A stretch of 47,791 bases of DNA, from positions 1-47,791 of the forward strand of contig CANLWK010000012.1 of the NCBI GenBank assembly GCA_947494805.1, in the 5' to 3' direction. Under the pieces are notes generated by a model. That model made no database searches. It had not been told where the DNA came from and was given only the letters and a program-made list of their open reading frames with translations. Source of the stretch: an uncultured Croceitalea sp. (GTDB lineage: Bacteria > Bacteroidota > Bacteroidia > Flavobacteriales > Flavobacteriaceae). This document shows, one piece after another, positions 1-8,571 of the stretch. The position numbers were made by a program, and so were the translations under genes. Each line of letters begins with the position of its first letter. The first letter of the stretch is position 1.

Positions 1-1637
1 TCAAAATGTTTTATCAAGACCGCACCGTTGGGAAAGTTCCAGACACCGTTCTCCGAAAACCCGATCTGCTCCGCCGCAGTATCGTGCGTGCCATCGTTCG
101 GTATGGCCATCCAACGCTTCTTGTACGCCCCATCGGACCAAAAGGGATCGATCATGTCGTACGGGAGCACCCCGCTGCGTACCTCTAGCGTGTTCAGGTC
201 CGTGAATACACCTATATCAGAAAGTTTCTCGGGGATATTATCAAAATCCAGTGAGGAATCTGTCAAACGATATAGGTTGACATTGTCACCGAGCTTGAGC
301 ATGTAGAGCTCCCCTTGGTAGTCTTGGCCAAAGGATATGATGTTCTCGGGCGTGAATGCGCCCAGCTCCTCATAGACGCCCGTGGTCGTGTCCACGGACC
401 AGATCTCCTCCCCATTGCCATAGTCCGCACAGATGTACTTGCCTACCAGCGAGGGAATGTTCGTGCCACGGTAGACATAACCGCCAATGACAGCGTTCGC
501 CTCTGCCCGGGGAAATGACACCAAAGGCTCTTCATGGGCCATGTTGTTATAGAGCTGTGTCACACAACCTGGAACAGGACTAGTGGCAGTACCCTCAAAA
601 AGCGGCCAGCCATAATTGCTGCCCGGAACCACTACATTGATCTCTTCATGGGTGTTCTCGCCTACTTCACCGATATAGAACGTACCCGTGGCACGGTCCT
701 TGGTCATGCGGTGCGGGTTGCGGTGGCCCAGGGTATAGTATTCCTCAAAGACCGCACCACCTGGGTCGTTGAAGGGGTTGTCGTTCGGTATCCAGTAACC
801 AATGCCCGAAAACTCATCCGACTCCCCTGCACCCGGTGATGCCAGCGTGCGTATCGGGGCATGGCTCTTGGTGGGGTCCTCGTCAACATCGATCCGTAGA
901 ACGCCGCCGTCAAGGTTCTCAGATATGTCCTGCGCGTTCACATAGGCCGCCTGGTCACCGGTCGATAGGTACAGAAAGCCGTCATCCCCAAACTCCATGC
1001 CGCCACCACGGTGCGTCGTATTGTACATTTGACGTTTAATCATGGTCACACGAGAGTTCGCAACAAAAGACAGATCCACAGGGTTTACCTCAAAACGCTC
1101 CAAGTGCAGATAATTGCCTGCAAAATCTTCTACACCACAGGAAAAGCCTTGGGGATTACCCAAAGTATTGTTTGGTTCAGAAGTTGTGTAGTATATGTAG
1201 AAAAAATTATTCCCTGCCGTGCCAAAATTTGGATGGACGGCAAGTCCTAGAAAACCACCATCCCAAACTTCGCCATTTGTAAAATCTCCTACCTCGCTTG
1301 ACAAATCAAGTATTAAGTTTTTAGCCGTAGTATTTTCATCATCATCAATCCAGAAGACATTACCATCTAATTGCCCTACCACAATCCTAGATTGATTGGG
1401 TACCAATGTAAAGTTAGCCGGAGAGTTGAAAGTCACATTGTCATATGCAACTTCGTAAGGACCATCGGCAAACCCAACATTAGGGAAGGTATCGTCAAGG
1501 AACTTACCAATAGGCTCTGGGTTAGAAAGTCCCGGACCAAAAAACATTGGACCAAAACCCATTGCACAAACGGCAATAACCACCAATGAACTTAATGAAA
1601 ATAGTTTGCTTTTTTTTGAGAGTGTAGTTTGGGGCAT
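1..1637 (-). CDS. PQQ-dependent sugar dehydrogenase with C-terminal extension, 3' end outside window
   Basis: The frame opens at an ATG at 1637 and stays open to the window edge (about 545 codons), so the C-terminus is missing. The start is followed by a basic, hydrophobic signal-like segment (SKKSKLFSLSSLVVIAVCAM). Residues of about 50-390 read as the soluble glucose/sorbosone dehydrogenase six-bladed propeller: a GFLGLAVHPNF blade motif, HRGGGMEFGDDGFLYLSTGD, then GHRNPHRM and GSNYGWPLFEG. Such enzymes oxidise sugars with PQQ in the periplasm or at the surface. The last residues before the edge (DPFWSDGAYKKRWMAIPNDG, then a WNFPNGAVLIKHF stretch) resemble the module that follows such domains in the HNE_0200/TIGR03806-like family; this is my recollection and was not searched. 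The part left of about 1020 is much richer in G+C and uses GAG, AAG and CTG codons, unlike the first 200 codons. Confidence 0.85.
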   Translation of the reverse strand, partial: MPQTTLSKKSKLFSLSSLVVIAVCAMGFGPMFFGPGLSNPEPIGKFLDDTFPNVGFADGPYEVAYDNVTFNSPANFTLVPNQSRIVVGQLDGNVFWIDDDENTTAKNLILDLSSEVGDFTNGEVWDGGFLGLAVHPNFGTAGNNFFYIYYTTSEPNNTLGNPQGFSCGVEDFAGNYLHLERFEVNPVDLSFVANSRVTMIKRQMYNTTHRGGGMEFGDDGFLYLSTGDQAAYVNAQDISENLDGGVLRIDVDEDPTKSHAPIRTLASPGAGESDEFSGIGYWIPNDNPFNDPGGAVFEEYYTLGHRNPHRMTKDRATGTFYIGEVGENTHEEINVVVPGSNYGWPLFEGTATSPVPGCVTQLYNNMAHEEPLVSFPRAEANAVIGGYVYRGTNIPSLVGKYICADYGNGEEIWSVDTTTGVYEELGAFTPENIISFGQDYQGELYMLKLGDNVNLYRLTDSSLDFDNIPEKLSDIGVFTDLNTLEVRSGVLPYDMIDPFWSDGAYKKRWMAIPNDGTHDTAAEQIGFSENGVWNFPNGAVLIKHF

Positions 1638-1847
1638 AGTATTCTTTTTTAAACAAGTTAGGGCGTACCTATTTAACAATTTTTTTTACAAAGAAATGTG
1701 TTAATGATTAGTTATAAAGTATTTATCGATAAAGTGTTAAATTAAGACGTTATAAACCGTTACAAAGTCATGACCAATGGAATTTTATTTTTTTTAGACT
1801 TCATATAATTTTTGCTTTTCTTTGCCGTTATATACTTTCCATACAAA

Positions 1848-1933
1848 GGAGGAATGGCAGAGTGGTTTATTGCAACAAGCTTTCGAGCTTGTGAGGTTTC
1901 GGCCTCCGAGGGTTCGAATCCCTACTTCCTCCG
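1848..1933 (+). tRNA. tRNA-Ser-like gene, probable anticodon CGA, irregular loops
   Basis: A type II (long variable arm) cloverleaf can be drawn. The acceptor stem GGAGGAA pairs with TTCCTCC and is followed by discriminator G; no CCA is encoded. The D arm is GCA-loop-TGC with the GTGG core, the anticodon arm is ACAAG/CTTGT, the variable stem is GAGG/CCTC, and the T loop is TTCGAAT. The long variable arm and discriminator G point to serine, and CGA sits in the loop. Two things are odd. The anticodon loop CTTTCGAG has 8 nt rather than 7 unless its end bases pair. The 3' side of the T stem reads CCCTAC, with one base more than GAGGG can pair. It may be a functional atypical tRNA or a decaying copy. 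A terminator follows directly. Confidence 0.75.
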
Positions 1934-1944
1934 CTAATCTAAGA

Positions 1945-1974
1945 CAAAAGCCCGAAATTGATTCGGGCTTTTTA
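1945..1974 (+). terminator. Rho-independent terminator after the tRNA
   Basis: The hairpin AAAAGCCCGAA / TTCGGGCTTTT, with an ATTGA-like loop, ends in a T run. It lies 12 bases after the tRNA and fits as its terminator. Confidence 0.85.
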
Positions 1975-2097
1975 CTTTGTAAAAAATGGTTCACTCAAGT
2001 GAGGTTCAACGAATAAAACGGCAACTCAACTAAATCAAAAAAAAAAGCCGGCTTAAAGCAGAAAAATTAAAGAAATTTGTACTAAAATATATATACC

Positions 2098-3633
2098 ATG
2101 CCTACCAATATTGCTTTTGTTGGTGCCGGAATCGCTGCCAGCTACACGTTATCAAATTTCTTGAACAATTTAAAAAAGCAAAATGCGAGTGATTGCATTG
2201 ACATTTTTGTTATTGATAAGCACCATGATTTTTTCAAAGGTATTCCGTATGGAGAAAGATCTAGTAATGCAGTACTTTTAATTAATGACTTAAAGAGCTT
2301 CATTCCTGAGCCGCAAAGAGCAGATTTTGTACAATGGCTCAATAAGAACTATGAGAAACTGGTTGAAAAATTTATAAATGCAGGGGGCCATCATGCAAAG
2401 GAATGGGTAGCTAAATACGAATCTGATTATAGCAGTGGTAATTGGAACGATTTGTTTGTACCAAGGTTCTTTTTTGGTGATTACATTCAACAAAAGCTTG
2501 ACCTTGAAATCGCAGAAGCAGAAACCAATGGAATTGCCAAAATCCACAGAATCCAGAATGAGGTTTCTGATATCACAAAAAGTAACAGCGAATTTATACT
2601 CACCATGATCAATGGTGATACCATCAAGGCGGACAAAACAGTTTTGGCCGTTGGCTCACTGAACAACAAAGCATTACCCGTAAAAAGAAACAGAAATGCC
2701 TCAGATGGTAATCTGGTATATATCGACGACCTTTACAAGCCTTCAATTGGTGATAATATCGGCAAAGCTCAAAATGTAATAAACTCAAGAAGCGAAAAAG
2801 GTCTAAATACCAACGTTTTGATTTTGGGTGCCAATGCTAGTGGGCTTGAATCCATCTACCGATTACATGATGTTAGCGATGTAAACAAAAAAAACTGTGA
2901 GTTTTTTGTTTTATCCACCCATGGTGTAATGCCTGATGAAAAAAAATTAAACCTTGAGCTAAACAATTTTGATACCGAACACATCAAAGCTCTAAGCGGT
3001 CAAAAATCTTTGACTGCTATTGAACTGGCTGAAGCCGTCAATAAGGATTTGGATGTTGCCGAATCATTGGACATAGGTGCCGGCTCAACCGTTGAACTGG
3101 TTTCAAGAGAATTTGGCAAACTACTACCAAAACTATCAAAAGAAGAGCTTGTGAACTTTGCATGTGAACATGGCAACCAAATTGGAAGACGCCAACGTTG
3201 TGCCGGGGAGCATTATCTTTCTGTGATTGACATATTAAAAACTGAAAAAAGGTTTGGCCACATCAAAGGTCGCTTTCAACAATTGGAACAAAACAGAGAC
3301 GGTTTTAAGTTGCACTATACAACCTCTTCAAATGACGAAAGCCTAGAGAGAGATGGTTTTCACATTGTTCTGAATTGCCTTGGTGCAACAAATTTGACCA
3401 AAGATGACAAACCGGAGTTTATTACGAAAATTATTGAAAAAGGTTTGGTCTCTCCAAACAAATCTAAAATAGGGTTGTCCGTAAATGAAAATATGGAAGC
3501 GTCGGAAGGATTTTATGTTGCAGGCCCACTTCTTGCAGGCAACTTTATTGAAGACCGAGCTTTATGGCATTTAGAGCATTGCGGAAGAATAATCTGGTCA
3601 AGTGTTAAATTAGCTGAAAAAATTATAGCATAA
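2098..3633 (+). CDS. FAD/NAD(P)-binding protein (NAD_binding_9-type)
   Basis: This 511-residue protein begins with a Rossmann dinucleotide-binding motif (IAFVGAGIAASYTL, residues 5-18) followed by an acidic strand end (VIDKHH). A VPRFFFGDYI segment, a second nucleotide-binding motif (VLILGANASGLESIYRL, near residue 245) and a C-terminal FYVAGPLLAGNF stretch match the FAD-NAD(P)-binding family PF13454 as I know it. It should be a cytoplasmic flavoprotein, since no signal peptide is visible. The substrate is unknown; relatives are often annotated only as FAD/NAD(P)-binding or hydroxylase-like proteins. It stands alone between the tRNA terminator upstream and a strong terminator downstream, so it is probably monocistronic. 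The ATG is the first in frame and is preceded by an A/T-rich leader. Confidence 0.85.
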   Translation: MPTNIAFVGAGIAASYTLSNFLNNLKKQNASDCIDIFVIDKHHDFFKGIPYGERSSNAVLLINDLKSFIPEPQRADFVQWLNKNYEKLVEKFINAGGHHAKEWVAKYESDYSSGNWNDLFVPRFFFGDYIQQKLDLEIAEAETNGIAKIHRIQNEVSDITKSNSEFILTMINGDTIKADKTVLAVGSLNNKALPVKRNRNASDGNLVYIDDLYKPSIGDNIGKAQNVINSRSEKGLNTNVLILGANASGLESIYRLHDVSDVNKKNCEFFVLSTHGVMPDEKKLNLELNNFDTEHIKALSGQKSLTAIELAEAVNKDLDVAESLDIGAGSTVELVSREFGKLLPKLSKEELVNFACEHGNQIGRRQRCAGEHYLSVIDILKTEKRFGHIKGRFQQLEQNRDGFKLHYTTSSNDESLERDGFHIVLNCLGATNLTKDDKPEFITKIIEKGLVSPNKSKIGLSVNENMEASEGFYVAGPLLAGNFIEDRALWHLEHCGRIIWSSVKLAEKIIA

Positions 3634-3653
3634 ACTTTTCTGCAAATGGTCTT

Positions 3654-3690
3654 AAAAGGTTGTCAATACAAATGTATTGACAACCTTTTT
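3654..3690 (+). terminator. Strong Rho-independent terminator after the FAD protein gene
   Basis: A perfect 17-bp stem, AAAAGGTTGTCAATACA / TGTATTGACAACCTTTT, has a two-base minimal loop and a T tract. It begins 20 bases after the stop codon. The stem's A-rich foot and T-rich tail would let it work in both directions. A second small hairpin (GCCCAA/TTGGGC, 3719-3737) follows. Nothing else recognisable lies between 3740 and 3891. Confidence 0.9.
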
Positions 3691-3891
3691 GCTTTGCTCT
3701 TCAGTGAGAATACAAAAATGCCCAACACCTTTTTGGGCCTAAAGCAAGAAGCATTCTAATTCAAGAAAGTCTGTAGTGATGTGTAATAGTAATGCCATCG
3801 ACTGAGCAAACAACTAAACTCAAAAAAAAACTGTACGGCCATCGTCCATTTGACCAGAATTTTCGTAAATAGAGTAGTCGTAATATACTAA

Positions 3892-6800
3892 ATGGAACCA
3901 AATCTTAATTACTTGGACAAAACGGTCATATTTTGCGTTTTGTTTTTTTGCACCACTTGCTTACAGTCCCAAATATCATATGAAGAGGCATTCCCCAATA
4001 TAAATTTCAATTTTCCTGTTGAAATCCAAAATTCCAACGATGGATCCGACCGATTGTTTGTAGTGGAGCAACCTGGTTTAATCAAAGTATTTCAAAACTC
4101 CTCTAATATTATAGCTTCAGAAGTCTCCACGTTTTTGGACATTGAATCAAAAGTTAGTTACAGCGCAGGACAAGAAATAGGTCTTTTAGGACTGGCTTTC
4201 CATCCCAATTACAACCAAAACGGCTACTTTTATGTGTACTACACTGCAAACGATCGCGGTTTTAGAATGGTTCTTGCCCGTTATCAAGTCAGTTCCAACA
4301 ATCCAAATTTTGTCGATGCCAGTACAGAAACCATTCTGTTCAGCTTCCCAAAAAATCAGTCGAATTCAAATCACAACGGTGGTAAAATAGCTTTTGGCCC
4401 TGATGGGTATCTGTATGCATCTATTGGTGATGGTGGTGGTGGTGGTGATCCACGTGGAAATGCACAAAACATAACGAACGCTTTCGGAAGCATTCTTCGA
4501 ATTGATGTCGATTTAGATGGCAGCAATCCTGTTGAAACAAATCCTGAACTACCAAATGGGAATTATGAAATACCAAATGACAATCCGAGAGTCGGACAAT
4601 CAGGTTTGGATGAACTTTATGCTTGGGGAATTAGAAATACATGGAAGTTTTCTTTCGATGGAGATTTACTTTATGGAGCAGACGTCGGGCAAAATGATCA
4701 AGAAGAAATCAATATTATCGTAAAGGGCGGAAACTATGGTTGGAACAGATTTGAAGGGACTACTGTAGAAGATGCAACAACTTCATTGATTACCAATCCT
4801 GATATCAAGCCCATTTTTACCTACAATAGATTGGCAGGTGATGTTTCTGTTACCGGGGGTTATGTGTACAAAGGCAGTATCATTAACACAGATATTCAAG
4901 GAAAATATATCTATGGAGACTATGTTTCAGGGCGAGTTTGGGCGCTAGATTACGATTCTACCACCAGTTCTGTATCCAATGAACTTTTGTTTAAAACAAG
5001 TGGAGAGTCCATTTCAAGTTTTGGTGTTGATGAAGCAGGTGAACTTTTTTTCTCAGATTACGGTAATAATGTGAAAATCTATAAAATCATTGATGGCAAC
5101 AGTGGGCCTTCGAATGTTGCTGTGAACGGCGTTGGTGAATGGTTAAATGTAGGTTTTAAAGGAACCAATGGTTCAATCGCCACCATTGTCAATGCTGATG
5201 GGAATAACTACTATGTTGGTGGTGATTTTACTGAAGCATCAGGTATTTCGGTACAAAATCTAGCAAAATTCAACAAAACAGACGGGTGGTCAGCTTTTGG
5301 TAGCGGTACCAATGGTAAGGTAAATACAATTGCTATCTCAAGTAATGGTAATGTTTATGTTGGTGGAGAATTCACGGAAATAGATGGCGTTTCGGTATCA
5401 AATGTGGCTTTTTGGGATGGTTTGGGTTGGAACGCCATGAATGGCGGAACTAACGGCCCTGTAGCAAAAATAGGCATTGATAGTAATGACATGGTTTACG
5501 TTGGGGGTACTTTTGAGACTTGCGGTAGTGTTACTGTAAATAATATAGGGCTATGGTCAAACAATTCATGGACCCCTCTGGCCGATTCGACCAATGGGGC
5601 CATTGGAACAAATAATGAGGTTAGAGCCATTACCTTTGATGAAAATGATGTACTCCATATTGGTGGCAATTTTGATAGTGCAGGCGGCAATTCCGCTCCG
5701 CGTATTGCTACATGGAACGGGAATACCTGGGGCACCTTAGGCCAAGGCACGAGCGGTTTTGTACAAGCCATTTTAGTGCTCCCCGACTATATTTATGCAG
5801 GTGGTAATTTTGCCATTGCGGGATCTGAAACTGTCAATAGAATTGCGAGATGGAATAGAAACACTTCTGTTTGGGAAGCACTGAACTTCGGTTTAAGTGG
5901 CAGTGTTAATGACATCACTTTCGATGGTACTTATGTTTATGCGTGCGGAAATTTCGAGACAGCATCCAACAACAGTGACATTAATGAAATCATGCGAAAC
6001 ATAGCCCGTTGGAACGATATTGAAGGTTGGGAAGCACTCGGGCCAAATACTATGGTTGGAACGGACAATATCATCAATACCCTAGCTTTTTCAAGTAATA
6101 ACAACAGCCTTTTTGCAGGCGGCAGCTTCACAGATGCCGGACAAACCAAAGTTGATAACATTGCGGAATGGAATACTATCGGTTGCAATGACACCAGTTT
6201 AACCATTGAATACAATTTAAATGGCACTGCTACAACTGATACAGACAGTGTTTCCGTTGATGAAGACGCTGCGTTAGTACTGGGAATTTCTGAAGACCTA
6301 TACTTTACAATTACTTTACCCGACAACACGGTTGTCATCGGTACTTATGATTTTGGTTCAGTGACCTTTGCCCAAAGAGGGGTTTATAGACTAACCTCGT
6401 TTGAAGGATGTTCTAAAGAATTTGAAGTTACCGTAAACCTGAATCCTACCGGCGATGAAGATGGTGACGGTGTTCTCAATGGAGATGACGATTGTTTAGC
6501 AACACCAAATGGAGAAACGGTAGATATCAATGGATGTGCGCAATCACAGTTAGATGATGATAATGATGGTATTTCAAATGCAGAAGACCAATGTGCCGAT
6601 ACGCCCTTGGAGGAAGCTGCTGATGAAAACGGTTGTGCCCCCTCACAGTTAGATGACGACAATGATGGCATTTCTAATGCCGATGATATCTGTGCCAATA
6701 CTACATCTGGCGAAAATGTTAATGCTCAGGGGTGTGCGGATTCTCAGCTTGATGATGACAATGACGGGGTCTCAAATGCTAATGATTTATGCCCAAATAC

Positions 6801-7860
6801 ACCTACTGCTGAAACTGTTGACATAGATGGCTGTGGCCCATCTCAATTAGATGACGATAATGATGGCGTTTCAAATGCCGATGATATCTGTCAGAATACA
6901 CCATCTGGTGAAAGCGCAGATGTATTTGGTTGTGGAGAATCCCAAAAAGATATTGATAACGATGGCGTACCGAACGCTGATGATTTATGTAATTCAACCC
7001 CAGAAGGTGAAACTGTCAACGAGCAAGGCTGCTCTGAAACTGAGCTTGATGATGACAATGATGGTATTTTCAATAGCGAAGACTTGTGCCCTGAAACTTT
7101 GTTAAATACAGAAGTTGATGCAACTGGCTGTGAAATTCTGGGGCCGCCCCCTAATAACTTTGTTATCTCTACCCTAAGCACCAGTTGTAGAGGTGTTTTT
7201 GACGGACAATTGACCATTGACGCAGAAATGACACTTAATTATACTGCCAGGCTCACCAGTGTTTCGTTCGCTGAGACCAGAAATTTTACGGATATTATAG
7301 TTATAGACGAGTTACCTGCGGGAACCTACCAACTATGCTTGACAACTTCAGAATATGAAAGTTATGAATCATGTTCAACCGTAATCATTCAAGCACCTGA
7401 AGCACTTAATGTGGTAAGCGATTTGAATAAAAGCGAAAGAGTTGTTACTCTAGAAATGAACGGTGGAACGGAGTATTATATTAGCCTCAACGACACAAAT
7501 ATTAAAACCAGTTCGAACAAGATTTCCTTAAAGCTTACCCAAGAGATTAACAAGCTGAAAGTAAGTACAGGCAAAGACTGTCAGGGCAGTTATGAAGAGA
7601 CCATTAGTATTTCTAACGGGATGTTGGTATTTCCTAATCCAATTGAAGACCGTATATTTTTAAATACTGAAAATATAAGGGGTAAAACCATTACTTTATA
7701 TATATACAATATCTCTGGTAAAGAGGTATTACAACAAACTAAAATTGTGGAAGACAAATCTGAAGTTACGATTGATGCTTCAAGCCTGGCATCTGGTATG
7801 TATATATTAAAGCTTGTTGATGATAGTAACCAACAAATTTTTAAATTGGTAAAACGATGA
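3892..7860 (+). CDS. Secreted multidomain sugar dehydrogenase / propeller / TSP3 protein with T9SS sorting domain
   Basis: This protein has 1322 residues. A signal peptide occupies about residues 1-27. Residues 35-400 form a PQQ-type glucose/sorbosone dehydrogenase domain (GLLGLAFHPNYN, HNGGKIAFGPDGYLYASIGD, GIRNTWKFSFDG, GGNYGWNRFEG). Residues 405-770 hold repeated units of the type VNTIAISSNGNVYVGGEFTE, which look like a second, kelch/delta-60-like propeller. Residues of about 838-1085 are seven thrombospondin type 3 calcium-binding repeats (DDDNDGISNADDxCxNTP..GC). The final 80 residues (FPNPIEDRIFL ... LASGMYILKLVD) are a type A T9SS sorting domain, so the protein is exported by the type IX system and probably anchored or released at the surface. 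The last four bases overlap the start of the lipoprotein gene, which suggests co-expression. The activity is inferred from the fold, and the substrate is unknown. Confidence 0.92.
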   Translation: MEPNLNYLDKTVIFCVLFFCTTCLQSQISYEEAFPNINFNFPVEIQNSNDGSDRLFVVEQPGLIKVFQNSSNIIASEVSTFLDIESKVSYSAGQEIGLLGLAFHPNYNQNGYFYVYYTANDRGFRMVLARYQVSSNNPNFVDASTETILFSFPKNQSNSNHNGGKIAFGPDGYLYASIGDGGGGGDPRGNAQNITNAFGSILRIDVDLDGSNPVETNPELPNGNYEIPNDNPRVGQSGLDELYAWGIRNTWKFSFDGDLLYGADVGQNDQEEINIIVKGGNYGWNRFEGTTVEDATTSLITNPDIKPIFTYNRLAGDVSVTGGYVYKGSIINTDIQGKYIYGDYVSGRVWALDYDSTTSSVSNELLFKTSGESISSFGVDEAGELFFSDYGNNVKIYKIIDGNSGPSNVAVNGVGEWLNVGFKGTNGSIATIVNADGNNYYVGGDFTEASGISVQNLAKFNKTDGWSAFGSGTNGKVNTIAISSNGNVYVGGEFTEIDGVSVSNVAFWDGLGWNAMNGGTNGPVAKIGIDSNDMVYVGGTFETCGSVTVNNIGLWSNNSWTPLADSTNGAIGTNNEVRAITFDENDVLHIGGNFDSAGGNSAPRIATWNGNTWGTLGQGTSGFVQAILVLPDYIYAGGNFAIAGSETVNRIARWNRNTSVWEALNFGLSGSVNDITFDGTYVYACGNFETASNNSDINEIMRNIARWNDIEGWEALGPNTMVGTDNIINTLAFSSNNNSLFAGGSFTDAGQTKVDNIAEWNTIGCNDTSLTIEYNLNGTATTDTDSVSVDEDAALVLGISEDLYFTITLPDNTVVIGTYDFGSVTFAQRGVYRLTSFEGCSKEFEVTVNLNPTGDEDGDGVLNGDDDCLATPNGETVDINGCAQSQLDDDNDGISNAEDQCADTPLEEAADENGCAPSQLDDDNDGISNADDICANTTSGENVNAQGCADSQLDDDNDGVSNANDLCPNTPTAETVDIDGCGPSQLDDDNDGVSNADDICQNTPSGESADVFGCGESQKDIDNDGVPNADDLCNSTPEGETVNEQGCSETELDDDNDGIFNSEDLCPETLLNTEVDATGCEILGPPPNNFVISTLSTSCRGVFDGQLTIDAEMTLNYTARLTSVSFAETRNFTDIIVIDELPAGTYQLCLTTSEYESYESCSTVIIQAPEALNVVSDLNKSERVVTLEMNGGTEYYISLNDTNIKTSSNKISLKLTQEINKLKVSTGKDCQGSYEETISISNGMLVFPNPIEDRIFLNTENIRGKTITLYIYNISGKEVLQQTKIVEDKSEVTIDASSLASGMYILKLVDDSNQQIFKLVKR
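6454..7135 (+). repeat. Seven tandem thrombospondin type 3 repeat units inside the coding region
   Basis: Units of about 105-108 bp encode an Asp-rich loop (DDDNDG), an N/S-A-D/E-D turn, and two cysteines. The DNA has diverged between units, so these are old protein repeats and not a recent expansion. In known proteins such loops bind calcium and act as rigid spacers. Confidence 0.88.
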
Positions 7861-8549
7861 AAAAGATTGCGTTTCTCCTAATAGGCCTACTACTATGTAA
7901 TTGTAAATCTGATGTAGATATTCTACAGGAAATCTTGGTTCCTTCAAAGGTCATCTTGATGTTTCCTGAACCAAATGAAGAATGTACTACGGGAGAGATA
8001 ATTTCGGAAATCGAGAGTGAAGTTGTTTTCGAATGGACCGCTGCGGAAGTTGGAGACTCATATCAAGTCGTGTTAACCGATTTAGCCACAGGTCAAGAAT
8101 CAATTTTAGGTGCAACCACCAATATGCTACCGATTCGTTTGTCAAGGGGAACACCCTACAGCTGGAACGTTACTACCTTTTTAGATAACTCAAACAATAC
8201 CACTAGTAGCGATACGGAATCCTTTTATAATGCCGGTCCGGGAATTCTATCTTATATACCGTTCCCTGCTAATTATGTGTCACCGATAAACAATTCTGAG
8301 TTAAGTAGCGAAACAACCCTCGTTACCCTAGAATGGGAAGCTGAAGATTTAGATGGGGATATTACAGGTTATGACGTGTATTTCGGCTCCAATGACCAAC
8401 CAACACTTTTTGAATCAAATGTTGTTACCACATTCTTGACAGCTGTTTCTGTCACAAGAGGGACCACATACTATTGGAGAATAATTACAAAAGATTCATT
8501 AGGTAATGAGTCAAGTTCAGCTATATTCACTTTTTCAATATCCGAGTAA
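7857..8549 (+). CDS. Lipoprotein with two fibronectin type III-like domains
   Basis: This 230-residue protein has a lipoprotein signal ending in LLLCNC, with Cys16 the expected lipidated residue. Two similar beta-sandwich stretches follow. Each ends with the pattern of surface fibronectin-like domains: VVFEWTA...YSWNVTTF at about 58-108 and VTLEWEAEDLDGDITGYDV...YYWRIITKD at about 155-210. Its ATG overlaps the stop of the sugar dehydrogenase fusion (ATGA), so the two are probably translationally coupled. An outer-membrane lipoprotein next to a T9SS-exported cargo could serve as a partner or anchor; that role is inferred from position only. A small hairpin shared with the convergent OmpA-like gene follows. 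Confidence 0.82.
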   Translation: MKKIAFLLIGLLLCNCKSDVDILQEILVPSKVILMFPEPNEECTTGEIISEIESEVVFEWTAAEVGDSYQVVLTDLATGQESILGATTNMLPIRLSRGTPYSWNVTTFLDNSNNTTSSDTESFYNAGPGILSYIPFPANYVSPINNSELSSETTLVTLEWEAEDLDGDITGYDVYFGSNDQPTLFESNVVTTFLTAVSVTRGTTYYWRIITKDSLGNESSSAIFTFSISE

Positions 8550-8571
8550 AATCTTCTAAGCATCAGATTTT
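8548..8571. terminator. Possible bidirectional terminator between convergent genes
   Basis: The stem AAAATCT / AGATTTT with a 10-base loop spans the 13-bp gap between the lipoprotein gene and the convergent OmpA-like gene. A- and T-rich flanks occur on both strands. The stem is short and A/T-rich, so its strength is uncertain. Confidence 0.4.

Noticed and set aside
1794-2016. Two small opposite ORFs over the tRNA region
   Set aside because: Both are shadows of the tRNA and terminator and have no protein-like features.
6454-7135. Repeated units considered as a CRISPR array
   Set aside because: Units are coding, diverged and about 105 bp apart with no constant short repeat and spacer pattern.
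6384-7217. Minus-strand ORFs opposite the Asp-rich repeats
   Set aside because: They are Ser-rich shadows of the thrombospondin type 3 repeats; the plus frame has clear domains.
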